64,000 bases of DNA from Todiramphus chloris collaris (lineage: Eukaryota; Chordata; Aves; Coraciiformes; Alcedinidae): the NCBI GenBank assembly GCA_025345505.1, contig JANVCC010000076.1:5443577-5507576 (forward strand), given 5' to 3'. Position numbers and translations under genes: made by a program. Every line of letters begins with the position of its first letter. The stretch's first letter is position 1. The notes below the pieces were generated by a model. It saw only the letters and a program-made list of their open reading frames with translations. It did not search any database and was not told where the DNA came from. Positions 12,601 through 22,280 of the stretch are shown here, in pieces.

Positions 12601-15004
12601 TGTATCAGGGGATTTCACGAAGTAAGGACTGAACAGTCAAGATACAGACAGTGTATTCAACAGTAAGTCAAAGCCCTGCTAGCTGGAGCTACATCAAGGT
12701 AGACCCCAGAGGACACACGAGTCTGACTTTGCTATGTTGGGGACATTTCCTGTCTCGTTTTCAATAGATTGAAGTTTCCCATTGTCCACCATCCTCAGAA
12801 AGATTCGAGCACCACATTTCCATACATGGATAAGTTTATCCAAGTAAGACTTTGAAAGAAAAAAATAATGACACAGGGAAGGAAATCTCTCCTAGCAAAT
12901 CCTGTCTCTAAGTGACTACTAATTCTTAACACTGGAATACAGATTTGCCTTCATCTGTGTATATAATGGGGCTTTCTGTGGTTCACCGAGTATCCTGACA
13001 TACTCCTGATGTCCCCACTTGGGGTATTTTATGTAAATTCCCCTACCAAAGGAAAAATAACACACTGCAAATATGACTGTGATTGGAGTAGGTCTATCAC
13101 AACAAAATAAAGCCTTTATATACTTCAATTCGACTCACATGTCTATCCGAACATCCCAAGAGCCATCAGACATGAACCTAGAATGCATACAGTTGTCCCC
13201 ATCTTCAGCAGGTCTTTCTCCGCATACCTGTGAGTACCAGAGATACCCTGCTCTGCTTGCAGCAACGAGTACTTTCTGCTACCAGTTTCCCACTGGTGGC
13301 AGTGCTGGTGGCAAGTCTTTCTTGAACAAGGTCTGGTCAGTACTCACTTTCCCTGTTGATCCTTATGTTGCCTGAGTTTGCTGACCTTTAGGCTAGAGTG
13401 TAAAGCTTATAAGTAAAGTGCTAGAGTGTAAGCGTGTGTAGAGTGCTAGAATGTAAAGCTATCCTCAGCTTTTTACCTGAGGGGAGGGAAAGATGACAAC
13501 TCAGTTTTGTAAGAGGTTCTCACTGGTAAAAAGAGACTGAGAAGCTAAATGCTTCCCACTCAACTTGTTTTCCACACCTCCCTCAGCTATCACGGAGAGC
13601 TAGTTGAATCACACCAAACAGTTTCAGCTTGTCTTAGTCTAGGTAAGTTTCCTAAAAAGTTTGAACGCAAAGCTTCAACTTTTTCTTTTCTCACCCTGAC
13701 AACTTAGCTCTGTCCTTTAAGGAATGCAGAAGTATGCACCTATCGAAGCCTTTCTGTGTCTGGCACTCTGATCTTTTTTAGCCCACCTGTTCAGACAAGT
13801 TCTTCTAAAAGCATCTCTCTTTCTACAGACATTTAAAACCTCCTTTCATACAAAGTTGACAAATCACTCCAACACAGCCACCTCTTGTCATGTTTCCTCT
13901 TATTAAACTGCCCCACAACAGACCCCACATTCCCCTACTGGTCCACAGCAAGTGTAGACCTCTACAGCCACCTTATATGTGAATGGAAACAGCAGGTGAC
14001 TGGAGCACCTAAAGGGAAGCAAAAGTTGGGGTAGTCCAAGGATACGGAAGGGTCAGTGAAGACAGAGCTGCAACCCTACAGACGTAGGCTGATTCTAAAA
14101 TCTCTGAGCTTCTTCCTTGTGGCTGCAATTATTTGTTGACAGTATCTAATTAAGTGATTTCATTTTCAGAGGAAATGCTACAGGGCATTGGAAAACTGCT
14201 GGGCTGCTACCACAACTGGAATGTACAAATTTGGAGCAGAAATTCCCTACGAAGACAAGGCCATAGATAAATACTAAGTTAGTTACCTCTGTCACAGTCC
14301 CGTGAATAGCCAGAAGAGCCCCACAGATTTGCCCGCTGTCAGAGCTGGGTGACTGTGATTTTTTCTAATGCAGCCAAAGCTAATACTTTCTAACCTTCCA
14401 CTCCTCCCAGTCCAGCTGGTCAGGGGGCACTCCGCAGAGAGCCAGTTCCTTCCCCTGTCCAGGTAACGGGACACTTGCATGCACACCCTCTCAGACATGT
14501 GTCGGGTAATTTAAAGCACCTCAGTAAGTCTTTCAGCCTGAGAGACACAAAAGCAATATAAACAGAGCTTCCTTTTGCACTCTGTCCTCAAAGAGTCCTA
14601 TCCAGAGCAGATCATGCTGATACAACCTGACAACATCCAGGGATAAAGGGAAGGCTCACACCAGACACAGTCTAATACTAGCTCGTATTATAAGAGGGCA
14701 GCCAGAGATCAAAGAAACATTTTCTTTTCCTTCCTAGTAGCAGTTACTCTGTAAACCAAACAAGCCCCCAGCCCCATCAGAGTGACAAAGAGGCTGATCC
14801 TCACAATCCTGTTACGGGTAGGGGGAAAGGTTTCCTCCTGAAGGACACTACCAGGGCTGAACTGTGTTTGCTTTTCTTTCAAGCCTCTTGTATAACCCTT
14901 CACCCTTCCCAGTATTTCTCTTGCTAGCGCTGTAATGCATTTGGCACAAAACTGCAAAATTGCAAAACTCCTCAAGAAGTTGGATTTGTTTCTTGCCTTT
15001 TTAA
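9658..15004. other. Long unique stretch of SLC1A2 intron 1
   Basis: No exon, RNA gene or clear repeat was recognised, apart from the tandem repeat at 13392-13460. Short open frames here show no domain. Regulatory elements of SLC1A2 could lie here but cannot be seen without comparison to other species. Confidence 0.5.
13392..13460. repeat. Imperfect tandem repeat, about 25-28 bp, three copies
   Basis: GCTAGAGTGTAA-type units start at 13392, 13420 and 13445 with small differences in sequence and spacing. Confidence 0.7.
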
Positions 15005-15023
15005 GGGGGGGGGGGGGGGGGGG
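15005..15023 (+). repeat. Homopolymer of 19 G
   Basis: An unbroken run of 19 G, about 410 bases inside SLC1A2 intron 1 from the donor. Length may be inexact because such runs are hard to sequence. Confidence 0.85.
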
Positions 15024-15433
15024 AACACGCCAGTTCTTCAATTCCTTTTGAGCTATTTTATTATCATTATTATTATTATATATAGGATGCTACTCCCCCC
15101 TCTACGTCTGAGTTAACCATTCACTTGGAAGTCTTTCAGGTAGGTGGCTTAAGCTTGATCTGCCCTCCAGGGGTTAAATAAAGAAGTGATGGGAGGAAAA
15201 CCAAAACCTTTCCAGTGGCTCATATTTGAAATTCTTTTTTTCCCTCTCTCTCTCCCGCTCCTAAATGGAGCTCGTCTGCTTCTCGTTTCCTCTTGCTCCC
15301 TAATTATTCCGTTAGGGAATGGCGAGGGGCAAGGATTAACAATGAAGAAGATGACAGGATACTGTTACCAGAAGCACAATGCCGGACCCCCCCATCCTCC
15401 CGTTCCTCCCTCCCAAGAGATGGTCCTCCTCAC

Positions 15434-15450
15434 CCTTCTGTCGATGCCAT
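15434..15450 (-). CDS. SLC1A2: SLC1A2 first coding exon (six-residue start, partial gene)
   Basis: On the minus strand an ATG with a good Kozak context (A at -3, G at +4) opens MASTEG. After 17 coding bases the sequence runs into GTGAGG, a good donor, leaving two bases of a Gly codon. Mammalian EAAT2/GLT-1 begins MASTEGANNMPKQ, and the MASTEG part comes from a separate first exon. The next gene downstream of PAMR1 in human is SLC1A2, in the same orientation, and here the exon lies in a CpG island at the expected place. SLC1A2 is the main astrocyte sodium-dependent glutamate transporter. Six residues alone are weak evidence; together with the donor site, phase, island and synteny the call is good. 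All other exons lie outside the window at lower coordinates. Confidence 0.78.
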
Positions 15451-15786
15451 GCTCTCGAAAGCCCCCTGTCTTCTCAAGAGTCCAAGGGATTATTTCGGAC
15501 AGCGGGGCGTGAAGGAGGCTGTCTCTTTGCGATAACCCTCGCTCGCGTCTGGGAAGGAGCACGCAATTCCTTGTAATCCTGGGGACTCCGCAGGGCGAGG
15601 ATCCGGCAGCTCCGCTCCTCGCCTCTCCCCCACCCCGCCGCCGCCGCCCCAGCGAGGGCTCTCCGTGCCCCGGGGACCGGCGCTGCTGCCCCGCGGCCAC
15701 CCAGCAGTGCCCGGCGCGGCGAGGAGGCGCTGGCACCTGGGCTGTGATCCCCGGCGCCCTCCCCTCGCCGCGGGGGGGGAGCGAGC

Positions 15787-15821
15787 GTGTCTCTGTGTGT
15801 GTGTCTGTGTGTGTGTGTGTG
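15787..15821. repeat. (TG)n microsatellite in the CpG island
   Basis: This is an alternating GT tract interrupted by CT twice. It lies about 340-370 bases upstream of the SLC1A2 start codon, in the leader or core promoter. Confidence 0.9.
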
Positions 15822-15994
15822 AGCGAGAGGTGGGGGGGACTTCACATCGGCGCGGTGTTGGCTGAAGCTGGATTGGAAGGTTTTAGCCCTCGAGCCGTGG
15901 ATTTGCAGTCTATCCCTCTCTATTTTAGGCACGGGCTGACATCACGAGCCGTTGTTACTCCTATAAATCCCCCCAACCGCTCCTTGACAGGAGC

Positions 15995-16047
15995 CGGGGG
16001 GGGAGGGGTGGAGGAGGGGGCGGTGGAAGGTGGGGGTGGGCGGGCGG
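15995..16047 (+). repeat. G-rich tract with many G runs
   Basis: The plus strand has at least six runs of three or more G within about 50 bases, giving strong G-quadruplex potential. This is the template strand for SLC1A2. Confidence 0.7.
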
Positions 16048-17130
16048 CGAGCCCCTCGCAGGGGGAGGGCCGAGCGCTGCCGGCTCCGACCTGTCCCGCT
16101 CGCCGCGGACGGACACCGCCTCCCCGGGGCGGGCCCGGCCCTTCGCACGGAGCGGACCCGGCGGAACTCGGGGATACCGGCCGGGAGCGACGGGACTCCC
16201 GCAAACACCCACCCCGTGGGTGTCTGCCTGCCACCTCATTGCTCCTGGAAAGCGGGCTGGCACTCCGGCAGGAGAAGAGCTCCATAGCCCGCCAGGCCGA
16301 GGGGCACGCCGCGCCCCCTTCAGCCGAGGCACCTGCTTCTGCACGCCGCGGTGGCGGCCTCCCGCGGCTGCACGGCCCCGCACGGCGCTGGGCGGCGGCC
16401 CCGCACCGGGATCGGTCCATTCAGCCCTTCGTGAGAGCTGTCCTGGCTCGCCGAGGCAGCCCGGAGCGGCTGCCGGCCGCAGCAGGACCGAAAGGCCGTG
16501 GCGGGCGCCGAGCGGGGCGAGCCGGCCGACCCCAGGGACGAGTAGGGCGCGGTGCAGCTGCCCCCGGTGCTCGGAGCCCCGGCCCGGCCCGGCCCGGCGG
16601 CGACGCGGGGCGGTGCTGCCCCCTGCCGGGGAGGCGACGCCGCGGCGGAGGCCCCACCTGCCGGCGCGGAGGGACCCGGCAGCGGCGTTCCCGCGGGCTC
16701 AGCACAGTCTGCGGAGCAGAGCCCGGACGCACCGGGCACACCTGGCCCGGCTCCGGGGAGAGGCCGCCGTCCCACTGACAGCCGCAGCGCCTGCCCACTC
16801 CCTCCGCTCGCTCGCACCGCCCTCGACCGCGCCCGGGCCCACCCCGCGCCACGCTGCGCCGCATCCTTACCTGCGCCGCCCGCCACCGCCGCGCCCCTCT
16901 GCGCTGTCCCGCCCCCGCTTGGTGGGCCGGGAGGCCGGGGAAGTCTGAGGCGGGGGCGGGGCCGGGCCCCCGCCGGCGGGGCTGTAGGGCGGTGCTCACG
17001 GCAGCTGCTGGGGCGCTGTCGAGGTCCGCTGCGGTCGACCCCGGCCGTACCGGAACCGGGGCCGGAGCAAGAGCAGGGGCCGAGGCCGGGGCCGTCGGGA
17101 AGGTGGGCGGTAGGGAAGAGCCAGGGCCAC

Positions 17131-17945
17131 GGCCGCACTTGCAGCTCCTTCTCTGGAGGTGGGAAGATTGGACTGAAGAGCATCTTGGCTAACAGGGGAG
17201 GGAGCCCAGGGATGTGCTGGTGCGACCCTCCTTCTCACCTCATCGCTCTCGGGAACTGCAGCATGGCTTGTGCTGGAGTTTTCCAGATGCTGCTACCAGC
17301 CCCAGGCTGGCCTGCAAACTGCAGCCAGGCCGTGTTTGCAGCGTCGGGCAGGGAGTTCTCGTCCTGTTCGGTAATGTGCCCTTGTGCTGGGAGACGGGAC
17401 ACTCGTGCTGTGTCAAGACACTGCCATGCACCTTTGCTTTCGTTTCCCCCAGCTGAGGCTCTGCCTGCCAACCTCGGTGCTGTCTTTCCATCCAAACCTG
17501 ACCAACCTCATGTCCAGTTTCCCAGGGAACAAACGTTTCTGCCACAGACTGTTTCCTCTGCACCAAGAGACAGCACAGAAAGCCACGTAGGAAGCTCCCT
17601 GAGACAATAAGGAGCTGCAAGGCTGCTGGGGATGCACAGCCAAGCAAAGACTGCCTGACCCTGCCCACTGCTCTTGGTTCCCCATGACACCTGACCTACA
17701 ACCGAAACAATTCCAGTAACAGTCCTTAATCACAGCATGCAGCTTAGTATGGATTTTCTAGCACTAATCAAATGCACACGTTTTGTTGTCATCTCACTAT
17801 GGATTTAGTTTTTCAAGTGAAACAAGTTACCAAGGCAATTCCTTTAGAGTCACTGATGGTCTGCCTGAGGAGATCATGAACTTCAGAACATCCATTTCCT
17901 TACACTGCTACCTTGCAGCTAAGCACCCTGGCTATCGGAAGTAAT
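17131..17945. other. Intergenic sequence next to the CpG island
   Basis: Moderate GC, falling away from the island. Spurious frames extend from the island into this stretch on both strands. No gene supported. Confidence 0.5.
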
Positions 17946-18515
17946 TTAGAACCATAGAATCATTAAGGTTGGAAAAGGCCTGTAAGATCATCAGGTCCAA
18001 CTATCAATCCAACACTTCCATGACCACTAAACCATGTCCCAAAGTGCCACATCAACACTTTTTTTTAACACCTCCAGGGATGGTGAATCCATCACCTCCC
18101 TGGGCAGTCTGTTGCAATGCCTCACCACTCTTTCAGTAAATAAATTTTTCCTGATGTCCAATCTAAATGTCCCTGGTGCAACCTAACCCCATCTCCTTTA
18201 GTCATATCACTAGTTGCTTGGGAAAAGAGACCAAGACCCAGCTTGCTACAACCTCCTTTCAGGTAGTTGTAGAAAGCAATAAGGTCTCCCCTCAGCCTCC
18301 TCCAGACTAAATAACCCCAGCTCCCTCTGCCACTCCTCATAAGACTTGCTCTCCAGACCCCTCAACAGCTTCACTGCCCTTCTCTGGACACTCTCCAGCA
18401 CCTCAATGTCTTTCTTATACTGCAATGCCCAAAACTGAGCACAGTACTCAAGCTGTGGTCTCACCAGTGCTGAGTACAGGGGCACAATCAATTCCATACT
18501 CCTGCTGGACACACT
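17946..18515 (-). mobile_element. CR1 LINE, 3' part
   Basis: The plus strand starts with the complement of the CR1 tail (CATAGAATCATTAAGGTTGG). Read on the minus strand it gives [32 protein letters not shown] and [10 protein letters not shown], the end of ORF2, then the 3' UTR. It has stops and frameshifts and is 5'-truncated. Confidence 0.92.
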
Positions 18516-21252
18516 AACACCAGGGCACCCCCAGCCCCAAAAACATACAAAGGGAGAAGTATAAATCCATTGGAGTGAGCAAGAATGAAGAGACTGTTTT
18601 GCTCTCTTTTTCATAGCAGTATCTTTATGGCCTTTCCAGAATGCACAGCTCTTTTCCTCAGAGGGAAGATGTGTTGCTATCCATGTGCTATTTCACACCC
18701 TTTCTCCAACAGATGGCATAGATCCTCACCTGTTTAGAAAGAGATGTTTGAAATAGTTTCGCATCTTAAAATTAGATCCTGGCTATGAAAGGGATTAGTG
18801 ATTCCAGCTCACAGGTTGGTTTTTTGGCAAAGATTCACTCCCTGTTTTTCCTCTTTATTGGTGTCAGATGTTAACCCCTGTTCTGCTCAGGCTGTAAGTA
18901 TGGAACTACAGTGAGTCAGCCTGCCAGACAAGATGGACAAGCCGATTTGTAATTTCTATTAGTAGTAGGCATGGCACAGGTGCTTGGATATGCTGATATT
19001 ACTGCCCACCCATAGATGAGAATACATATGTCACAGAACAGTAGAAATAAAGAATATGTTCATATTTAGAGGTAAGCCTGAATTTAATCTAGGATTCAAA
19101 CATCACTGAGGTCCAGAAGTAGAACCAAATGCTACAGATAATTTCTCTTTCTGTAAAGGACTATTCTAAAATCTGAATCCTGTGGCTGAGGGAAGCCTCG
19201 CCATTTTCTGTCTTCTGTTTTCTTTGAAGAGCATCACAACTGTAAAAAGAAGAGGGGGTTGAATTCTGCAGTGCATGTAGCAGCCTCCTCCTGTGATTTT
19301 CACTCCATTAATTCCTTCAAGTTTCTGTTCCAGAATATACTTTTGTGTGATATACAGACAGTGAACAGCTATACTGTTGCTGTCCAAGCTCAGAAACTTG
19401 TAGCTACTCATTGCCAGATCTGTGCGTCCTTTGAAGCCAAATGGGGATGGGTTCAACAGTGAGGAGTTGGAGGAGCGGTAAATACTAGGTGTGCCTGATA
19501 TTTAGTAAACGAGTGAGGGCTAAAGCTGGAATTAACGCAGACTTTCAGATCTGTGTGGACTGACTAGTGCTCTACTGGACAAATCCTAGAGGACAAAAAA
19601 AACCAAACTGTAGGGCCTCCTCGCAGTTGTAGCAGTGAATAACAATAATCCTATGGAGAGCAACGTAGTCATGGTGTCATAACTGAGAAAAGAACCAGTT
19701 CATAGACCTTTATGATTGCTGGTTTAGAAGATAATTTCTTTTACCCATAGAGACTCTCATTTCATATAATCATGGAAAAGCTCTGTCTGGGCAAGTCAGG
19801 CTCCAAGAAACAATTCTACTCCTTTCTCATTTCATTCTTTGTTGGTAGTGTTATGAAAGAACACGTGTTGACTTTCTGCAACTTTGTCCTTCTCCAGAAC
19901 TGTCGCCTAACTTCCTCTAGCCCCCTCTGTCAGAGGGGGTGTACCACATGTTCACTGACACATGTTCCTCCCAGCAGAGGAATGAAACACATCTTGTTTT
20001 TCACATTTAATTCAGAATTTTTGTTGCAGTTGTTGCCATGCAGTTTGTCAGCCAAGCATAATCTCCTGTCAGGAGAAGACAGACAAACAAGATAAAGAGA
20101 AGCAATATACTTTGGTTGTAGCCCTTAAACTTTTTGATTCAAGCAATATCACCTGGTCCTATTGCTATCAAAAATAAGGAAAGAAGCACAACACATTAAG
20201 TCTTTCTGCCCAGGAAAGCAAAAAATAAATTACATGGAATGACCTCCAATACTGGTTGCCCTTTTAGTAGTAATTTCAGATCCAAAAGTAGGTGGAAAGT
20301 ACTGAAAGAAGGAGAAACTCTGCTAAGAAGCTCTTAACAAGATTCACAACATCAGAAAATCAGACCAGAAATCAGACTTGTTAGCTTACAATTGGCATAG
20401 TCGTGCAATAGGCTAAGCAGAACATGACTTCAGGATCTGAGTCCCTCTTGGTGACTAATATATCCTTCCGTCAGACCTCCAGCCTTCACATCCAACTACT
20501 GCTGTGAGCTGGTTTGGGCACTGTAATAATCCTGAGGTCCTACAAATTCCACAGTGTCGTAGATGGCTTATCCAGGAACCATTATTGATGAGAGACGTTC
20601 CCCTGTGCCTTCTCCCCAGCTTTTTCTAGGGCTTCTCTCTAGTCTTCAGCCACAAATGAATAGAGAATGATTTAGTGAAAAAGCAATGATTAAGGATGAG
20701 GAGTCCAAAGTCTCTCCACTGGACAACATGCCCAATGGGAGAATCTTACAGCAATCTCACACAGTCCAGTCAAGAAAAGCCTCTGTGAAGTGTGAGACCT
20801 GGACATTATTCTTCACTCTGAAGAGCTACAGAAAAGTTGGTTTGCCACAAAAGTATGTGATCTGATGGAAACCAGAAGTCCTCCTGAGGTTTTCATAAGT
20901 CTTCTCTCAAATAATACACATGGAAAAATGTTTTTAGAAGTATGCTTGAGGCTTTCATCTGTTCAGAATACAAGGTGGGAGAGAACTTCCCTGTATGTTT
21001 CATTGCCATGGTTCAGGTACAGTAGCAGCAGCAGCACTGGATGTATTAAGAAAATAAAAATTCTTGATATTTACATAATAATTGAATGTTGTGTAAATTC
21101 TGCCTTTCAGTGTGCCTGAAGATTCCCAAGTTAGAGTCACATGCAAGCAGATAAGGGCAGTAGAGTGTCCCTAGAGTGCAACATGGATAAAGCAACAAGG
21201 AATCTAAATAATGTCACACATGGGTATGTAGGTTAAAAAAAACAAACCATGG
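18516..21252. other. Intergenic sequence between SLC1A2 and PAMR1
   Basis: No exon, RNA gene or repeat recognised. About 2.7 kb lies between the CR1 copy and the predicted PAMR1 polyadenylation signal. Confidence 0.6.
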
Positions 21253-21258
21253 TTTATT
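21253..21258 (-). terminator. Candidate polyadenylation signal of PAMR1
   Basis: AATAAA on the minus strand (TTTATT on plus), about 490 nt past the stop codon. Another AATAAA overlaps the stop codon itself and is too early to be the likely signal. Confidence 0.45.
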
Positions 21259-21743
21259 TAAATGTTTAAAGTACTTGGGAGGGAAAAAGATTACATTGTA
21301 CTATGGCAATACAGACAGCACATACTGTAACAAGCTCACCCATTGTAATAATTCAGGCTACTCTTTCCAGACTCCTAATCCACTCAGTCACACACATCTT
21401 TGGGAGAGGCTCGCCGTCGATTTCTCTAGGGGACTCCACACTACAGATTAATTTTAGTCAGAATTTGCTGTCCTGTTTCTGTATGTCAGACTCAGGAGCA
21501 GAGCATCAGCCTCCCACCAGGGGAGGCAGGTGAAATATGGCACAACTTCTCATGCACTAAGACCCTCTGTCACAGGTTAAGTAAAAGTAGCCCGATGGAA
21601 CATCTGATCCTAGGACAAATTACCGGGCTATCTGCCTTAACCTTATCCCAGATGTGGCTCATCACTGGGATGAAAAGCCTAAAGCTGCAGAGACTGAGAG
21701 AGATAGTAGATAGTTATAAAATGCCATTTCCAGACACAGCTTT
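21253..21743 (-). other. PAMR1: PAMR1 3' untranslated region (predicted)
   Basis: These are the roughly 490 bases after the PAMR1 stop. The far end is set by the first clear AATAAA on the minus strand beyond the stop codon itself. The extent is inferred, and a longer UTR is possible. Confidence 0.5.
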
Positions 21744-22280
21744 TTATTTTAGATTCTTCTCAATCCAGTCTTTGAAGGGAAGAGCTTTGGTGTAGCCACT
21801 GTAGAGTTCTAGGCTGCAAGTTTTATCATAACCCCAGCTCACTAATCCCATCAGGTGCCACCTTAGCTCAGGAGATGCTTTTCCTGGCAAAGTTATGGCT
21901 GCAATCCCACCAGTCTCAGCAGGGCAGATGTTAGAAAAGGCTGTGTGGTCTTGTTTGGCACAGAACATGCTGTCAGTGATGCTGACTTGTATCCCATTAT
22001 CCTCATACTGTTGCTCACACAACAGTGAATCCACCATCCGAACAGCTCCCATGCGGATCGTGTCATTCTTGTATCCGGGATCTTTAATGTCAGCCAGTAC
22101 CTTCCAGCCAGTAACCATTATTCTTAAGTCCTCTGTGGATGAAGTCAAGTCATGAGAAGATGACAAGCAAATGGGTTGAACACGACTGCTGATTCTGGCT
22201 TTGTCCAAGAGTTTTATGACAGCTATATCAGAATCAAGTAATATAGGGTCATAGTTGGGGTGCACTATGATGGCAGAAAT
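21744..22280 (-). CDS. PAMR1: PAMR1 terminal coding exon: second half of trypsin-like domain
   Basis: This exon follows a CCTCCCCAG acceptor and has 537 coding nt ending in TAA. It begins [20 protein letters not shown], where the Asp of the triad sits in DSDIA. Later come [19 protein letters not shown], with Thr-Gly-Gly at the place of the catalytic Ser motif, [15 protein letters not shown], and the end [11 protein letters not shown]. The frame is fully open. Confidence 0.97.
   Translation of the reverse strand: MSAIIVHPNYDPILLDSDIAVIKLLDKARISSRVQPICLSSSHDLTSSTEDLRIMVTGWKVLADIKDPGYKNDTIRMGAVRMVDSLLCEQQYEDNGIQVSITDSMFCAKQDHTAFSNICPAETGGIAAITLPGKASPELRWHLMGLVSWGYDKTCSLELYSGYTKALPFKDWIEKNLK

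Larger units (their letters stand above)
1..15433 (-). other. SLC1A2: SLC1A2 intron 1, 5' part (inferred)
   Basis: Everything downstream of the MASTEG exon on the minus strand is taken as intron 1. No second SLC1A2 exon (ANNMPKQ-like start) was recognised here, which agrees with the long first intron of this gene in other vertebrates. The contents are listed separately. Confidence 0.65.
15451..17130 (-). promoter_or_regulatory. SLC1A2: CpG island: predicted SLC1A2 promoter and 5' leader
   Basis: The sequence changes sharply from AT-rich to very GC- and CpG-rich at about 15.5 kb and back at about 17.1 kb. GC boxes are visible near 16908-16920 and 16948-16965. On the minus strand there is no ATG between the SLC1A2 start codon and about 15847, so roughly 395 nt could serve as an uninterrupted leader. 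No minus-strand TATA box was seen there, as is usual for CpG-island promoters. The start site is not defined by the sequence. The long open frames across the island on both strands look like a by-product of high GC. Confidence 0.75.

Noticed and set aside
12390-12850. Stretch vaguely like an old L3/CR1-type repeat
   Set aside because: Only scattered short matches from memory; no ordered similarity that could be defended.
15581-15590. NF-kappaB-like site GGGGACTCCG near SLC1A2 exon 1
   Set aside because: It departs from the consensus at the last base and in the middle; one such near match in GC-rich DNA is not evidence.
15744-17610. Long plus-strand open frames of 344 and 352 codons, and minus-strand ones of 287 and 192 codons, across the CpG island
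   Set aside because: They overlap in several frames on both strands, are low-complexity Pro/Arg/Gly/Ala-rich and show no domain. High GC makes stop codons rare, so they are expected by chance.
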